Counted from the stretch's first letter, positions 1 through 8,613 are shown. The stretch is 22,617 nucleotides of DNA from CAZEHJ01 sp964512485 (GCA_964512485.1 CAZEHJ010000062.1:1-22617); one strand, 5' to 3'. Notes: a model not told the origin generated them from the sequence alone. Made by a program: numbers and translations.

Positions 1-6
1 ACAGTC

Positions 7-180
7 CTATTTGTCGTCGAACTGTTTGCCGATGAAGGCCGCGACCAGACCGATTCCACCGAGTGTAACAACCATCAATAGTGGACTGGGCTCGGAGACA
101 ATGGAAGTCACGTACGGGATGATGCTGAAGGCGATCATGACGAACGCCCAACCAAATACAAATTTTAGAGAAGTACTCAT
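7..180 (-). CDS. Small two-helix membrane protein, unknown function
   Basis: This 57-residue reading frame starts on ATG at 180 and stops on TAG at 7-9. I translated it by hand from the minus strand. It is almost wholly hydrophobic, with two probable membrane helices at about residues 6-27 and 34-51. The short linker contains SEPSP, and the soluble tail is GKQFDDK. The balance of helices, a turn and a charged tail looks like a real small inner-membrane protein rather than a chance frame. No family is recognised. No Shine-Dalgarno is visible, as for most genes here. It is transcribed away from the secreted-protein gene at 528 across a 347-bp gap, so it probably has its own promoter there. The overlapping plus-strand frame at 11-199 is polar and lacks these features. 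Confidence 0.6.
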   Translation of the reverse strand: MSTSLKFVFGWAFVMIAFSIIPYVTSIVSEPSPLLMVVTLGGIGLVAAFIGKQFDDK

Positions 181-527
181 CTGGAATTACACTGATTGAC
201 GACTGGTGTCGGGGTTGAAAACATGACAGGATGCATACGGCCCCAAAGATGATGTTTTAAGACATGTTTATCCGCAATGTTTTCTATGGTCAATTTGTAG
301 TCTTCTCCCCTTCGTGTCGAGACCGTGTTGCGGTCCGTGCTTACAGTCGAATCTCCAAAAGCTCCTTTTACGCGACCGACCAAAGCGTTAGACAAAAATG
401 TGATTACTGTTAGACGACAGTTAGGCAGACAGCACGCTTGGAGAAGTAGGTTGGCTTCGAATCGCACAGTGCACGAGAACGGCACAACGCGCCCGCCCAT
501 ACAGCCAAGTTCAACACGACTCTTTTC
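181..527. promoter_or_regulatory. Divergent intergenic region, 347 bp, no convincing gene
   Basis: This is the only stretch over 300 bp without a gene, and it must hold promoters for both flanking divergent genes. By eye it is more A+T-rich around 250-300. Visible structure: a nearly perfect palindrome at 252-265 (12 of 14 positions symmetric); an 8-bp inverted pair GAAAACAT at 217-224 and ATGTTTTC at 277-284; and three GTTAG-type boxes starting at 387, 409 and 420, spaced 22 and 11 bp. A 107-codon minus-strand frame at 177-500 spans it, but its composition does not look like a protein. No tRNA fold was found. I could not place a promoter with confidence. Confidence 0.5.
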
Positions 528-1412
528 ATGAAAAAGATCATCCTCGCTGCCGCAATCCTGAGCATCGCAGCTTCAACATCTGCCTTTGCGCAATCCAGCG
601 ATCGATATGATTCCCAGCGCACCGAAAACATCATCAACCGGATGGCTGAGACGCATGGATCGTATGAGGAATTCCTCGGCAAGCCATCCATCGAAGCAAC
701 CTTCGCCATGTACCTGTATTCTCTTGAAGGGATGGGAGAGCGTACATGGCACGACAATTGGCGACTGTACAGCGTCACAATTGAACCCAGTACGAGCCGG
801 GGATTCGTAGAAATGCCCCACGAGAATATTGAAGGCCCCACTTCAGGATTCAATGGCAAGACGATGTGGAAATTGCCGGTGGAATTCGATCCAGGATTCC
901 AGGACCCACCGATCATGCTCCTCTATTACCACTATTCAATGGTCATGCTGCCCTTCCTCGCTCAAGGCCCGGAGTCCCGATTCGAATACGATGAAATGAA
1001 ATCCCTTCCGGGCTACGGAGACCATCATGTCATTTCGGTAACATTTGAATCAAACACCATCACGCACACTGGCGAATTCAAGCTGTGGATCGATCCCGAG
1101 ACGTACATCGTCAGGGCGTACTCGGCGAACTCTATGTATCCGGTCCTTCCGGGTGAGAATTTCAATGAATACGATTGGCGGACCCAAAACACCGCCATGC
1201 GCCTGTTCGAATCTCATTCGAAAGTTGACGGATTGCTCGTTCCACGCTCTTACGTATCGCTTTCCGCTGGCTTGATCACAGGATACAACGCCGGTGGATA
1301 TCACCTCATCCCTGAATTCACAATCGGTGACAGCATTGACCGGGACAAGATGGAAATGCCCGCCGGGGCGTCGGTATATCTGACAACGGACGGTGCCCCT
1401 GAGCGGAATTAG
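528..1412 (+). CDS. Secreted protein of unknown function (294 aa)
   Basis: The protein opens with a clear Sec signal peptide: MKK, a hydrophobic core and a cleavage site at AFA-QSS near residue 22. There is no lipobox cysteine, so a soluble periplasmic protein is likely. The mature part has a short helical start (ENIINRMAETHGSYEEF) followed by alternating beta-type segments. It includes the phrase GEFKLWIDPETYIVRAY, which resembles the strand-turn-strand of LolA/LppX-like periplasmic lipid-binding proteins, where a substrate-derived phrase of the type 'lwiDpeT' is common. That similarity is only suggestive, and I do not name a family. The ATG at 528 is chosen because the signal peptide begins directly there. 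The gene stands alone: a divergent gap lies upstream, and a convergent dipeptidase gene ends 73 bp downstream. Confidence 0.85.
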   Translation: MKKIILAAAILSIAASTSAFAQSSDRYDSQRTENIINRMAETHGSYEEFLGKPSIEATFAMYLYSLEGMGERTWHDNWRLYSVTIEPSTSRGFVEMPHENIEGPTSGFNGKTMWKLPVEFDPGFQDPPIMLLYYHYSMVMLPFLAQGPESRFEYDEMKSLPGYGDHHVISVTFESNTITHTGEFKLWIDPETYIVRAYSANSMYPVLPGENFNEYDWRTQNTAMRLFESHSKVDGLLVPRSYVSLSAGLITGYNAGGYHLIPEFTIGDSIDRDKMEMPAGASVYLTTDGAPERN

Positions 1413-1485
1413 ATCGGTGACAGGACAGCACGCCGAAAAAGGCAGACGTTCCGCGGAAAACCCTGAACGAGCTTGGCCCGATTCA

Positions 1486-2664
1486 TCAATCCGACAATGG
1501 CAACACTTGCAGAAATACGCGGAGCGCGTTTTCACCCATGATCTGGCGGATTTCAGTTTCAGTGTAACCCGCACTTAACAGGCCTTCTGTCAGCATTATG
1601 ATGCCGGCGGTATCAAAGGGGGTCGTGACTGTCCCGTCAAAGTCCGACCCCAGTGCAATGTTTTCGGTCGATCCTGTCAACTCCCGTATATGGGACATGG
1701 CACGAATGATCGCATCAACGCCTTCTCCGCAAAGAGCCGTGTCCCAGTACCCTACTCCGATTACCCCTCCGCTCTCGGCAATAGCTTTAATGTGACGGTC
1801 CGAAAGATTGCGCGGAGTGGGGCAGGTTGCCTGCACCCCTCCGTGAGAAAAAACGAGCGGCTCATCACTCATCTCCAGAATATCATCGATGGCTGCGGGG
1901 GAAATGTGGGCCACATCGATCATGATACCCTGTGCAATCTGACGTTTGATCATCTGTCTGCCCAGCGGCGAGAGGCCCTCGCCACTCAGTCCGTGGGCTG
2001 ATCCAGAAACTTCGTTGTCGAAAAAGTGTGTTGCGGCCATCATTCGGAATCCGGCGTCGGCGAGCCGAGCAAAATTTGAAATCTCCGCCTCCAGCGTGTG
2101 CATTCCTTCGATCGCCAAAATTCCCGCCGTCAACTTACGATTCTGCTTCCGGTCCCTCAGAAATGTATCCAGATCGTGCTTGGAGCGCAGAATTCTGAAA
2201 AGCGCGTCCTTCGTCTCAGCAATTTGGAGCTTTTTGGCCTGATACAGGGCTCTCTCCAAAAGACTGTTCCAGGTCCGCACAGGCCACAACTGTCCCACTA
2301 CCAGACGCGTGATGCGATCCGTATCTCCTTCATTGCGTTCGTGGTTCTGTCCAACAGGTGACTTCGTGACCGCGGAAAAAACCTGAATGGCAACGTTGCC
2401 TTCTCGGAGCCTGGGAAGGTCCACGTGACCGACATCACTGCGTTTTGTAACGTCCCTGTCCCAAAGCGTCTGATCTGCATGCAGATCCACGATCAGAAGC
2501 GACTCGTGAAACTGGCGAACGGAATCTGGAACGGCATATGGACCTCTGCTGAGGACTGGATTGAATCTGTCTGCAGCAATGCGTGGTGCATAGACGAAAA
2601 ATACTGTGGCCAAAGCAAAGACAACCAGAAGGCCCGTCCCCACAATAGTTCTATATCCTTTCAT
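1486..2664 (-). CDS. Membrane-anchored M19-family (renal-type) dipeptidase
   Basis: This is a 392-residue zinc dipeptidase of peptidase family M19, which hydrolyses dipeptides and in some members D-amino-acid-containing or beta-lactam-like substrates. An N-terminal hydrophobic helix at about residues 8-26, with no clear cleavage site, suggests an inner-membrane anchor and a periplasmic catalytic domain. All expected metal ligands are visible: H62 and D64 in VDLHAD, E186 in AIEGMH, H253 in IDVAHIS, and H274 in FSHGG. D341 in GSDFDG matches the conserved catalytic/substrate aspartate. Length is typical of the family. Its ATG at 2664 overlaps the TGA of the upstream barrel gene as ATGA, so the two are translationally coupled. 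A role in recycling or taking up peptides from the periplasm is inferred. Confidence 0.93.
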   Translation of the reverse strand: MKGYRTIVGTGLLVVFALATVFFVYAPRIAADRFNPVLSRGPYAVPDSVRQFHESLLIVDLHADQTLWDRDVTKRSDVGHVDLPRLREGNVAIQVFSAVTKSPVGQNHERNEGDTDRITRLVVGQLWPVRTWNSLLERALYQAKKLQIAETKDALFRILRSKHDLDTFLRDRKQNRKLTAGILAIEGMHTLEAEISNFARLADAGFRMMAATHFFDNEVSGSAHGLSGEGLSPLGRQMIKRQIAQGIMIDVAHISPAAIDDILEMSDEPLVFSHGGVQATCPTPRNLSDRHIKAIAESGGVIGVGYWDTALCGEGVDAIIRAMSHIRELTGSTENIALGSDFDGTVTTPFDTAGIIMLTEGLLSAGYTETEIRQIMGENALRVFLQVLPLSD

Positions 2665-3503
2665 CGTGTTGGCAGTTTGTATCTCAGCGAAATGTCAATC
2701 ATTGGTGCTCGATTCACATTCAGGTCCAGTGAGGTCTGGTCGTTGTCAAATTCCAGCTCGTTCTTGATAGTCCACGATATGTCGACGCGGACGTAGAGAT
2801 TTCCTGACAACCGCGACTCTTCTGAAAGCCCGATGCGTGCAATCTTGTGGAGCACCTTCTGGTTCGATTTATCAGCGGCAAAGTAGGGCGTCGTGGTATA
2901 TCGAGCATGGACCCCGATTCGGTTGGATCGACGAGGGAATTTTCGCCAGATGACAACACGACTTGGTAACAGGGCTTCAATACGCATTTTCGATGCAAAA
3001 TCAGTGTCAATTCCCACCAAGGGAAGGATTTTCGTCGGTACACCTGTGCGATAAGCAGCTCCGAACGAAAGTTCATTCCCGCTTCTGAAGCTCCTCGTTG
3101 CTATCAGGCCAACACGTGAAAATCGGGGAGATGTTTGTCCTTCGCCGAACAGATTTCGATCAAACCGCTCGGATGCTCCCATTTGCAGAGTCCACTCATC
3201 GGAAAACGAATGAGAAACCGCTGCGTCGAGCCTGAACGTATCGTATGGAGACTCCCGCCAGAACCTGTGCTGTTGGTGAAGAGATATGTGGTGAAATCCT
3301 GCCGATCCTTTGAGAGTGGTTTTTTTGCTCACATTCACGACCGGCAACGGCGCGCGCACTGAATACTCGACGAGTTCAACTCTACCATTTGAATCGTGAC
3401 CCGTTGGGTCACCATATCGATAGGAGAAAAGTGGAAAGTCCTGACCAAAAGAAGGCAATGTGGTCAGGCAAGCGGCAAACAGAAGAGCGAAAAAACGTTT
3501 CAT
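2661..3503 (-). CDS. Outer-membrane beta-barrel protein, DUF6268-like
   Basis: This 280-residue protein has a signal peptide (MKRFFALLFAACLTTLPSFG, cleavage before QDF). The rest is alternating amphipathic strands with aromatic girdle residues, and the last residues (ISLRYKLP region) look like a final barrel strand, although the end TR is not the classical terminal phenylalanine. The pattern recalls the DUF6268 outer-membrane beta-barrel family common in Bacteroidota, in which parameters such as YSVRAPLPVVN open the barrel; this assignment is from memory of the pattern. About 10-12 strands are possible at this length. The ligand is unknown. It is the first gene of a two-gene operon with the M19 dipeptidase, overlapping by 4 bp, which hints at a peptide-related envelope function. 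Confidence 0.8.
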   Translation of the reverse strand: MKRFFALLFAACLTTLPSFGQDFPLFSYRYGDPTGHDSNGRVELVEYSVRAPLPVVNVSKKTTLKGSAGFHHISLHQQHRFWRESPYDTFRLDAAVSHSFSDEWTLQMGASERFDRNLFGEGQTSPRFSRVGLIATRSFRSGNELSFGAAYRTGVPTKILPLVGIDTDFASKMRIEALLPSRVVIWRKFPRRSNRIGVHARYTTTPYFAADKSNQKVLHKIARIGLSEESRLSGNLYVRVDISWTIKNELEFDNDQTSLDLNVNRAPMIDISLRYKLPTR

Positions 3504-3713
3504 AGCGACTGAGATTCTGATTCATCTGAGTACACGCACGTTCGTCAATTGAGGGATCAATACATTGGATTCAAAATCCCGAAATCAAAGATTCCGGCCG
3601 AAAGGAAGAATGTCGCGAATTAGATCTTGGCATCTTCCGCCTCGTTCTTTATGATTCGGACCCCGGAGTTGGATTTCCCGGCCGCGCATTCATTCACCAG
3701 TCAACACATCGTC

Positions 3714-6056
3714 ATGCGTCGATCGCTCATCGTTTTTCTCTTTCTGCTTTTTCCCTTTCTCCCCTCAATGGCCCAACAGTTTGGAAGCGTTGTTGCCGTG
3801 AACGAGCAGCAGGTCCTGATTGGCGATGGCGGGCAGGCCACCGTGCCAGGCCTCATATATGTTTTCGAAAGGGGCCAAAACGACGATTGGGTGGAAACAG
3901 CACGCATCGACGGCTCTGAGTATGCCGAGAAAGGTGATGGATTCGGCAGAGTATTTTCGCTGGATGGCCAAACCCTGGCCGTCGGAGTGGCGAAGACTGC
4001 TCGGGTTCATATTTATTCCTGGCGTTCTGATTCGGGCTGGACTCAATCCGCCACGTTGGATAGCGCAGACGAACAGTTTGGGTCAGCTGTCGCCGTGCGC
4101 GGAGATCATTTATTGGTTACAACTCCCCCTTCGGACGATTCCCCCGGTATGGTGTCAACCTATAAGCGCAATGCCGCCGGTGTTTGGGAGTCCCAGGGAC
4201 AACTGCTTGGAGATGAGACAGCTGAAGGCGAACCGTCGGACCAGTTTGGATCGGCGTTGGCGCTGTATGGAACGCTCGCGGCCGTGTCAGCACCATCGGA
4301 TCAGAGGGGTAACGGTGTCGTGTACTCCTTCGAGTACGATGAAGCGTCTGCGAGCTGGAACTCGACAGGAAGAGTGGGCATGCCCTTCGATGAATCCGGT
4401 TCTCAAGCCGGATCGGCCTTGTGGATGGACGAACACAGCCTGATACTAGGCGCTCCGGGCTTCGCAAATCGGGTGGGCACCGTGGCCATCTATTCCTTTG
4501 AAGACGAAAACAACCGATGGTCATTCGACAATAGGCTCTCACCCTTTTCCTCCGTGCGTGCCGAGCGGTTCGGCACCTCCCTCGCATTCACCGGCGATGA
4601 AATCTGGGTTGGTGCACCTGGACATGGCGGTCGCAGAGGATCGGGAGCCGTGTACCGATTTTCGATTGATGAAGAGTCCGGAGACGTCACGGGAAGCAGC
4701 CTCTTCCCTATACCAGAGGTACAGGACAACAGCCAGATCGGAGCATCGCTGGCGGCCAGCAGTCACATTGCTGTTCTGGGAGCACCCGGTTACGACTTCA
4801 GAGCGGGCGCAGCCTTCGCGGCTTCCAGATCTGGAAGCGGCTGGGACTTCAGTCAGCCCCTCGTGAACGTAGCGTTTGGATATGATTCAGTTTCTGGAGA
4901 CACCATCGAGTGCGAAGAAGCCCTGGCAGGTGATTTCCCATGCAAGGATGTCGATATGATCTCGTTGGTCTCCATGGAAGATCTGGGTGCCGATCGAGGG
5001 ATCAGAACCAATGACCTGTGGGGATGGGAAGACCCTGAAACTGGTCGTGAATACGCGATTGTCGGGCTGGTGAATCAGACGTCATTCGTCGATATCACGG
5101 ACGCGAGCAATCCGGTCTATTTGGGAGAGCTGGACATGCCCTCTACCGCGAATATGGCCATCTGGAGGGACATGAAGGTGTACAAAGATCACGCGTATAT
5201 CGTCTCTGACGGGGCTGGAGAGCATGGAATCCAGATTTTTGACCTGCGCCAGTTGAGGAATGTAACATCTCCGGTTACATTTGAAGAAACCGCCCACTAC
5301 CCAGGCATATTCAGCGCCCACAACATCGTTATTAACGAAGAGACGGGGTTTGCCTATTCGGTCGGCAGCAGCGCAGGAGGCGAAACGTGTGGAGGCGGTC
5401 TCCATATGATCGACATTCGTGAACCCGCCAATCCCGTGTTTGCCGGGTGTTTCTCGGATGGCGAGTCCGGGCGTCGCGGTACTGGATACTCACACGACGC
5501 CCAATGTGTCATCTACCGGGGTCCGGATGCGGATTATGCCGGCCATGAAATCTGCATAGGCGCAAATGAAACGGCCATTTCTATCGCGGACGTGACGGAC
5601 AAGGAGAATCCGGTCGGCGTTTCCATGGCCAGTTACCCGAGCGTGTCCTACGCGCATCAAGGATGGTTCACAGACGATCACCGCTACTTCTATCTGAATG
5701 ATGAATTGGATGAAGCCGGAGATCTTGTTGAAGGCACACGAACCCTGATCTGGGACCTTGAAGACCTCGACGAACCCGTTCTTGCCGGTGAACATATCGC
5801 CACAACAACGGAGACCGATCACAATTTGTACGTGAAAGGCAATCTCATGTATCAGTCCAACACCGGAGCTGGCCTCCGCATTCTGGATATAACAGATCCT
5901 GAAAACCCATTTGAAACTGCATTTTTTGATACGTCACCGGTCGGTGGACGTGGAGTGTCCTGGAGTAATTATCCTTATTTCAAAAGCGGAGTCATCGCCG
6001 TGACTGGCGGGCATTACGGCCTCTTCCTTCTCAAGAAAAAGGAAGTTGACATCTAG
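3714..6056 (+). CDS. Secreted double beta-propeller protein: FG-GAP repeats plus choice-of-anchor B domain
   Basis: The frame is open from 3627, but I choose the ATG at 3714 because it begins a clean signal peptide (MRRSLIVFLFLLFPFLPSMA, then QQFGS), giving 780 residues. Residues about 21-385 contain seven FG-GAP-like repeats, each opening with FGS/AGS/IGA and ending with a phrase of the type VYSF or VYRF. That is enough for one complete seven-bladed propeller. Residues about 390-780 match the choice-of-anchor B family with LVIVD-type repeats: YAIVGLVNQTSFVDITD, SAHNIVINE, YSHDAQC, YAHQGWFTDD, TDHNLYV and LRILDITDPENP. Six cysteines in this half suggest disulfides. It ends on VTGGHYGLFLLKKKEVDI with no C-terminal sorting domain, so it is probably a free secreted or periplasmic protein. 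Function unknown. Confidence 0.9.
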   Translation: MRRSLIVFLFLLFPFLPSMAQQFGSVVAVNEQQVLIGDGGQATVPGLIYVFERGQNDDWVETARIDGSEYAEKGDGFGRVFSLDGQTLAVGVAKTARVHIYSWRSDSGWTQSATLDSADEQFGSAVAVRGDHLLVTTPPSDDSPGMVSTYKRNAAGVWESQGQLLGDETAEGEPSDQFGSALALYGTLAAVSAPSDQRGNGVVYSFEYDEASASWNSTGRVGMPFDESGSQAGSALWMDEHSLILGAPGFANRVGTVAIYSFEDENNRWSFDNRLSPFSSVRAERFGTSLAFTGDEIWVGAPGHGGRRGSGAVYRFSIDEESGDVTGSSLFPIPEVQDNSQIGASLAASSHIAVLGAPGYDFRAGAAFAASRSGSGWDFSQPLVNVAFGYDSVSGDTIECEEALAGDFPCKDVDMISLVSMEDLGADRGIRTNDLWGWEDPETGREYAIVGLVNQTSFVDITDASNPVYLGELDMPSTANMAIWRDMKVYKDHAYIVSDGAGEHGIQIFDLRQLRNVTSPVTFEETAHYPGIFSAHNIVINEETGFAYSVGSSAGGETCGGGLHMIDIREPANPVFAGCFSDGESGRRGTGYSHDAQCVIYRGPDADYAGHEICIGANETAISIADVTDKENPVGVSMASYPSVSYAHQGWFTDDHRYFYLNDELDEAGDLVEGTRTLIWDLEDLDEPVLAGEHIATTTETDHNLYVKGNLMYQSNTGAGLRILDITDPENPFETAFFDTSPVGGRGVSWSNYPYFKSGVIAVTGGHYGLFLLKKKEVDI

Positions 6057-6082
6057 GTCAACGCCCGGGGTTTTCCGGCCAG

Positions 6083-6799
6083 ATGCAACTGAGCGTACTC
6101 TTTCAGGACGAACACCTTGTCGCAATAGATAAGCCTGCGGGCATATTGGTGCATCGCTCAAGAATCGATGTGCAATCGTCAGTTTTCGTGCTGCAGACGC
6201 TTCGAAACCAGCTTGGGCGGCGCGTCTACCCAATACACCGACTGGACAAACCTACATCCGGGGTGCTTCTCTTCGCGCTCGACCCGGAAACGGCCTCCCG
6301 AGTCGGTACAGACTTTTCCGAGAGAAGGGTCACCAAGAAATATATCGCCATAGTGCGGGGTTGGACCGATGATATCGGAGTCATCGACTATCCACTCAAA
6401 GTCATTCGCGACCGAACGACCGACGGCGACAAAGAGATTGACAAGCCTGCCCAAGAAGCCATTTCCAGATATAAAACGATCTCACGATGCGAACTTGATT
6501 CTGAGGTCGGTAGATACGAAACGGCTCGTTATTCCATGGTCGAGATCGCACCTGAAACGGGACGAAAGAATCAGATCCGACGCCATTTCAAGCACATCTT
6601 CCACCCCATCATCGGAGACCGCAAGTTTGGAGACCGGGATCACAACGCCTTCTTTAAGCAACATCTACATTCGCACCGATTGATGTTGTTTGCCACAGAA
6701 CTTGTCGTGACTCACCCCATTCATGGCGAGCACCTTCAAATCAAGGCCCCGTTTCAACCCGGCGAAGATCTTCTCAGGCTCTTCGATGTCGGCGATTGA
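6083..6799 (+). CDS. truC: tRNA pseudouridine(65) synthase TruC
   Basis: This 238-residue RluA-family enzyme isomerises uridine to pseudouridine in tRNA (U65 in E. coli). The N-terminus LFQDEHLVAIDKPAGILVHRS is close to the TruC sequence I know, including the VHRS phrase typical of that branch. The catalytic motif IHRLDKPTSGVLL is present, with nucleophile D55. Later motifs are KKYIAIVRGW, ARYSMVEIAPETGRKNQIRRHF and HPIIGDRKFGD. The length is close to E. coli TruC, and there is no S4 domain, also as expected. It begins 26 bp after the choice-of-anchor B gene, so the two are probably co-transcribed, though no functional link is apparent. It ends 34 bp before the convergent DUF3179 gene. Confidence 0.93.
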   Translation: MQLSVLFQDEHLVAIDKPAGILVHRSRIDVQSSVFVLQTLRNQLGRRVYPIHRLDKPTSGVLLFALDPETASRVGTDFSERRVTKKYIAIVRGWTDDIGVIDYPLKVIRDRTTDGDKEIDKPAQEAISRYKTISRCELDSEVGRYETARYSMVEIAPETGRKNQIRRHFKHIFHPIIGDRKFGDRDHNAFFKQHLHSHRLMLFATELVVTHPIHGEHLQIKAPFQPGEDLLRLFDVGD

Positions 6800-6833
6800 T
6801 CATCATTCCTTGTCTGAGACGCGAAGATTATAC

Positions 6834-8003
6834 CTATTGGTAGAGTACTCCTTCGGGCCATACCACGAACCAGGCAAATGAAAACACGTCTGAATGCGGA
6901 ATCGGTGTCAGGCGTTCTCCGGTCAATGGGCCACCGATGCTCAGGCCCGTTACATCCCACTCGGATCCAGTTTCCACATCAACAAAATGATCCCGTTTTT
7001 TCTCAAACGTGAGGATGAAATCGCCGAGCCTCCTGCGAAATACACCCGTTGAACCGAGAACCCTCGATCGGGCGATGTTGGCTTTGTCCAATGCCGATAC
7101 CGCGCCGCTCTTCGAGTGCAAGATGACGATTTCTTTTCCGGCCAGAGTATCATTTATGACACGTTCTGCCCTCGTTCTCGAATGTGGATAGGCCTTGGCC
7201 ATCCCATCCAGATCGACCGCCACTACGCGCTCCATGGGCGGAAGCCGTCCGTCTTCTTTTCCGGTGAATGCCCACGGCTTTTCGTCGATGTCATCGTAGC
7301 CAGGATATGGATTTTGACCATAGCGCCGTACGTGTCCCGTGATTCTGGAAAGAACTTCGCCCGATGGGAACGCGCTCTGGAATTCCTCGAACGAGATGAT
7401 CTGTGCCGCCACAGACGTCAGTTTCTGGCCGGCCATAACGCCAACGATTCCCTCACCGTTGAGCTGCTGAAATAAGGAATGTGTTTGCCGGTCGAACATT
7501 ACGAGATCTGAGTGACGAAGCATTCCGGATACGCCGAACTCGTAGGTGTCGCCTTCTATTTTTCTTTCGAATACGAGAGCGCTGTAGCACAGCGGACAAA
7601 AGGTGACGACCAGAGGAACGCCCTCAAATTCGTCATTGACGATCTCATGCCAGGTCAAAATCTGAAGTGGATACGCTCTCCCCTTTCCCGCCACAGAAAC
7701 CAGGACCACAGGTTCACGCTTGTTCAACCACTTCCCCGCGTCATCGATAGATACAAATGAAGGGTTGTCTATCGATCGGATCGCATCTCGGGGAAGGTTG
7801 ACCGAAAGCTCGCTCAGGTTAATCGTCGTCTTCGAATAATCGGTCCTCCAGTCGCGATCGAGCAGCGCGGGTTGACCCTTCGCACCGGGCGGCGCGAAAA
7901 AGGCCATGAATACCGACATCACCAGGAGCGCGAGAACCGGTCGTTGCTTTTCCACCTTAAAACGGGGATACTGGATCATTGTGTAACTCTTCGGAGGATT
8001 CAT
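6834..8003 (-). CDS. DUF3179 domain-containing exported protein
   Basis: This 389-residue protein has an N-terminal hydrophobic segment at about residues 22-39 ending APPGAKGQP, consistent with a signal peptide or anchor. The DUF3179 core follows: PVVLVSVAGKGRAYPLQILTWHEIVND, then VTFCPLCYSALVFER, then FGVSGMLRHSDLVMFDRQT. The CPLCYS cysteines (C136 and C139) are the family hallmark and could bind metal or form a disulfide. The second half repeats part of the pattern (GMAKAYPHSR, VINDTLAGKEIVILH, GSEWDVTGLSIGGPL). The biochemical role of DUF3179 is not established to my knowledge. The start at 8003 could instead be the internal ATG at 7979 (M9), which sits closer to the signal peptide. The gene is divergent from the DoxX gene across 159 bp. 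Confidence 0.9.
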   Translation of the reverse strand: MNPPKSYTMIQYPRFKVEKQRPVLALLVMSVFMAFFAPPGAKGQPALLDRDWRTDYSKTTINLSELSVNLPRDAIRSIDNPSFVSIDDAGKWLNKREPVVLVSVAGKGRAYPLQILTWHEIVNDEFEGVPLVVTFCPLCYSALVFERKIEGDTYEFGVSGMLRHSDLVMFDRQTHSLFQQLNGEGIVGVMAGQKLTSVAAQIISFEEFQSAFPSGEVLSRITGHVRRYGQNPYPGYDDIDEKPWAFTGKEDGRLPPMERVVAVDLDGMAKAYPHSRTRAERVINDTLAGKEIVILHSKSGAVSALDKANIARSRVLGSTGVFRRRLGDFILTFEKKRDHFVDVETGSEWDVTGLSIGGPLTGERLTPIPHSDVFSFAWFVVWPEGVLYQ

Positions 8004-8162
8004 CTACCTAACTCAGTAAATGGCCAAAACGCCTCTTTGAGATAAAGAAGTTGATTTTTCGTTACGTGCAGCAGCATTTGTGGATGCCCCGTTATGGAAC
8101 CGGGTCAATTCCAGGCCATCGCCGAACTGCAATGCCTCCAAAATTCTACCCCAAAGATTAAA

Positions 8163-8555
8163 ATGAAATACGTACCTGTGCTCGGAAGAGTATTATTCTC
8201 CATTGTCTTTCTTGTCTTCGGTCTCGCTCATTTTGCGGATACCCAGACGATGCTCGAAAGCGGAGCTGTGCCTTCTTTCTTACCGATGAAAACAGTGGTC
8301 ATTTATCTGACCGGAATCGTGATTGTTGGCGGAGGAGTGGCTGTTCTGCTCGGCTATCGTACAAAACAGGCAGCTCTGGCTCTGGGTGTCATGATGCTCG
8401 GAACGGCCTTTTTGACGTGGATGCCTCAGTTGGCCGACGGCGGAATGGTTGAAATGGGCAATTTCATGAAAGACATGTCACTTGCAGGAGCAGCGCTGCT
8501 GATCAGTCATTTCGGCGCTGGTCCGATGAGTATGGACGCCAGGTCAACGGACTGA
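8163..8555 (+). CDS. DoxX-family integral membrane protein
   Basis: The frame is open from 8094, but the first 23 codons are polar and the membrane protein clearly starts at the ATG at 8163 (MKYVPVLGRVLFSIVFLVFGLAHF), giving 130 residues. It has four predicted helices at about residues 7-24, 44-63, 72-89 and 100-120. The G-R-x-L-F-S-I-x-F-x-x-F-G-x-x-H-F opening is typical of the DoxX/DoxD-like superfamily. These proteins are small quinone-linked or redox-associated membrane proteins whose exact role in most bacteria is unclear. The gene is monocistronic: it has its own 159-bp divergent upstream region and is followed by the hairpin at 8580-8612. Confidence 0.85.
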   Translation: MKYVPVLGRVLFSIVFLVFGLAHFADTQTMLESGAVPSFLPMKTVVIYLTGIVIVGGGVAVLLGYRTKQAALALGVMMLGTAFLTWMPQLADGGMVEMGNFMKDMSLAGAALLISHFGAGPMSMDARSTD

Positions 8556-8579
8556 CGAGCTTGATACTTATGGGGGTTT

Positions 8580-8612
8580 AAGAGCCCGAAGCGGATGCCG
8601 CTTCGGGCTCTT
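8580..8612. terminator. Strong bidirectional hairpin terminator
   Basis: A perfect 15-bp inverted repeat (arms 8580-8594 and 8598-8612) is separated by a 3-nt ATG loop. Each arm contains AGAGCCCGAAGCGG or its complement. It lies between the convergent DoxX stop (8555) and the LhgO stop (8614-8616), so it can terminate both transcripts. Neither side has a long T tract, so efficiency would rest on the very stable stem. Confidence 0.85.
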
Positions 8613-8613
8613 C

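Noticed and set aside
340..460. tRNA-like T-loop sequences (TCGAATC)
   Set aside because: No acceptor stem, anticodon arm or CCA-adjacent pairing could be formed around either copy.
177..500. 107-codon minus-strand frame spanning the first intergenic region
   Set aside because: Its composition shows no fold-like pattern, its codon choice differs from neighbours, and it overlaps the start of the small membrane protein gene.
3820..4443. 207-codon plus-strand frame
   Set aside because: It is an out-of-frame shadow of the choice-of-anchor B gene, rich in Arg, Pro, Ser and Trp with no motif.
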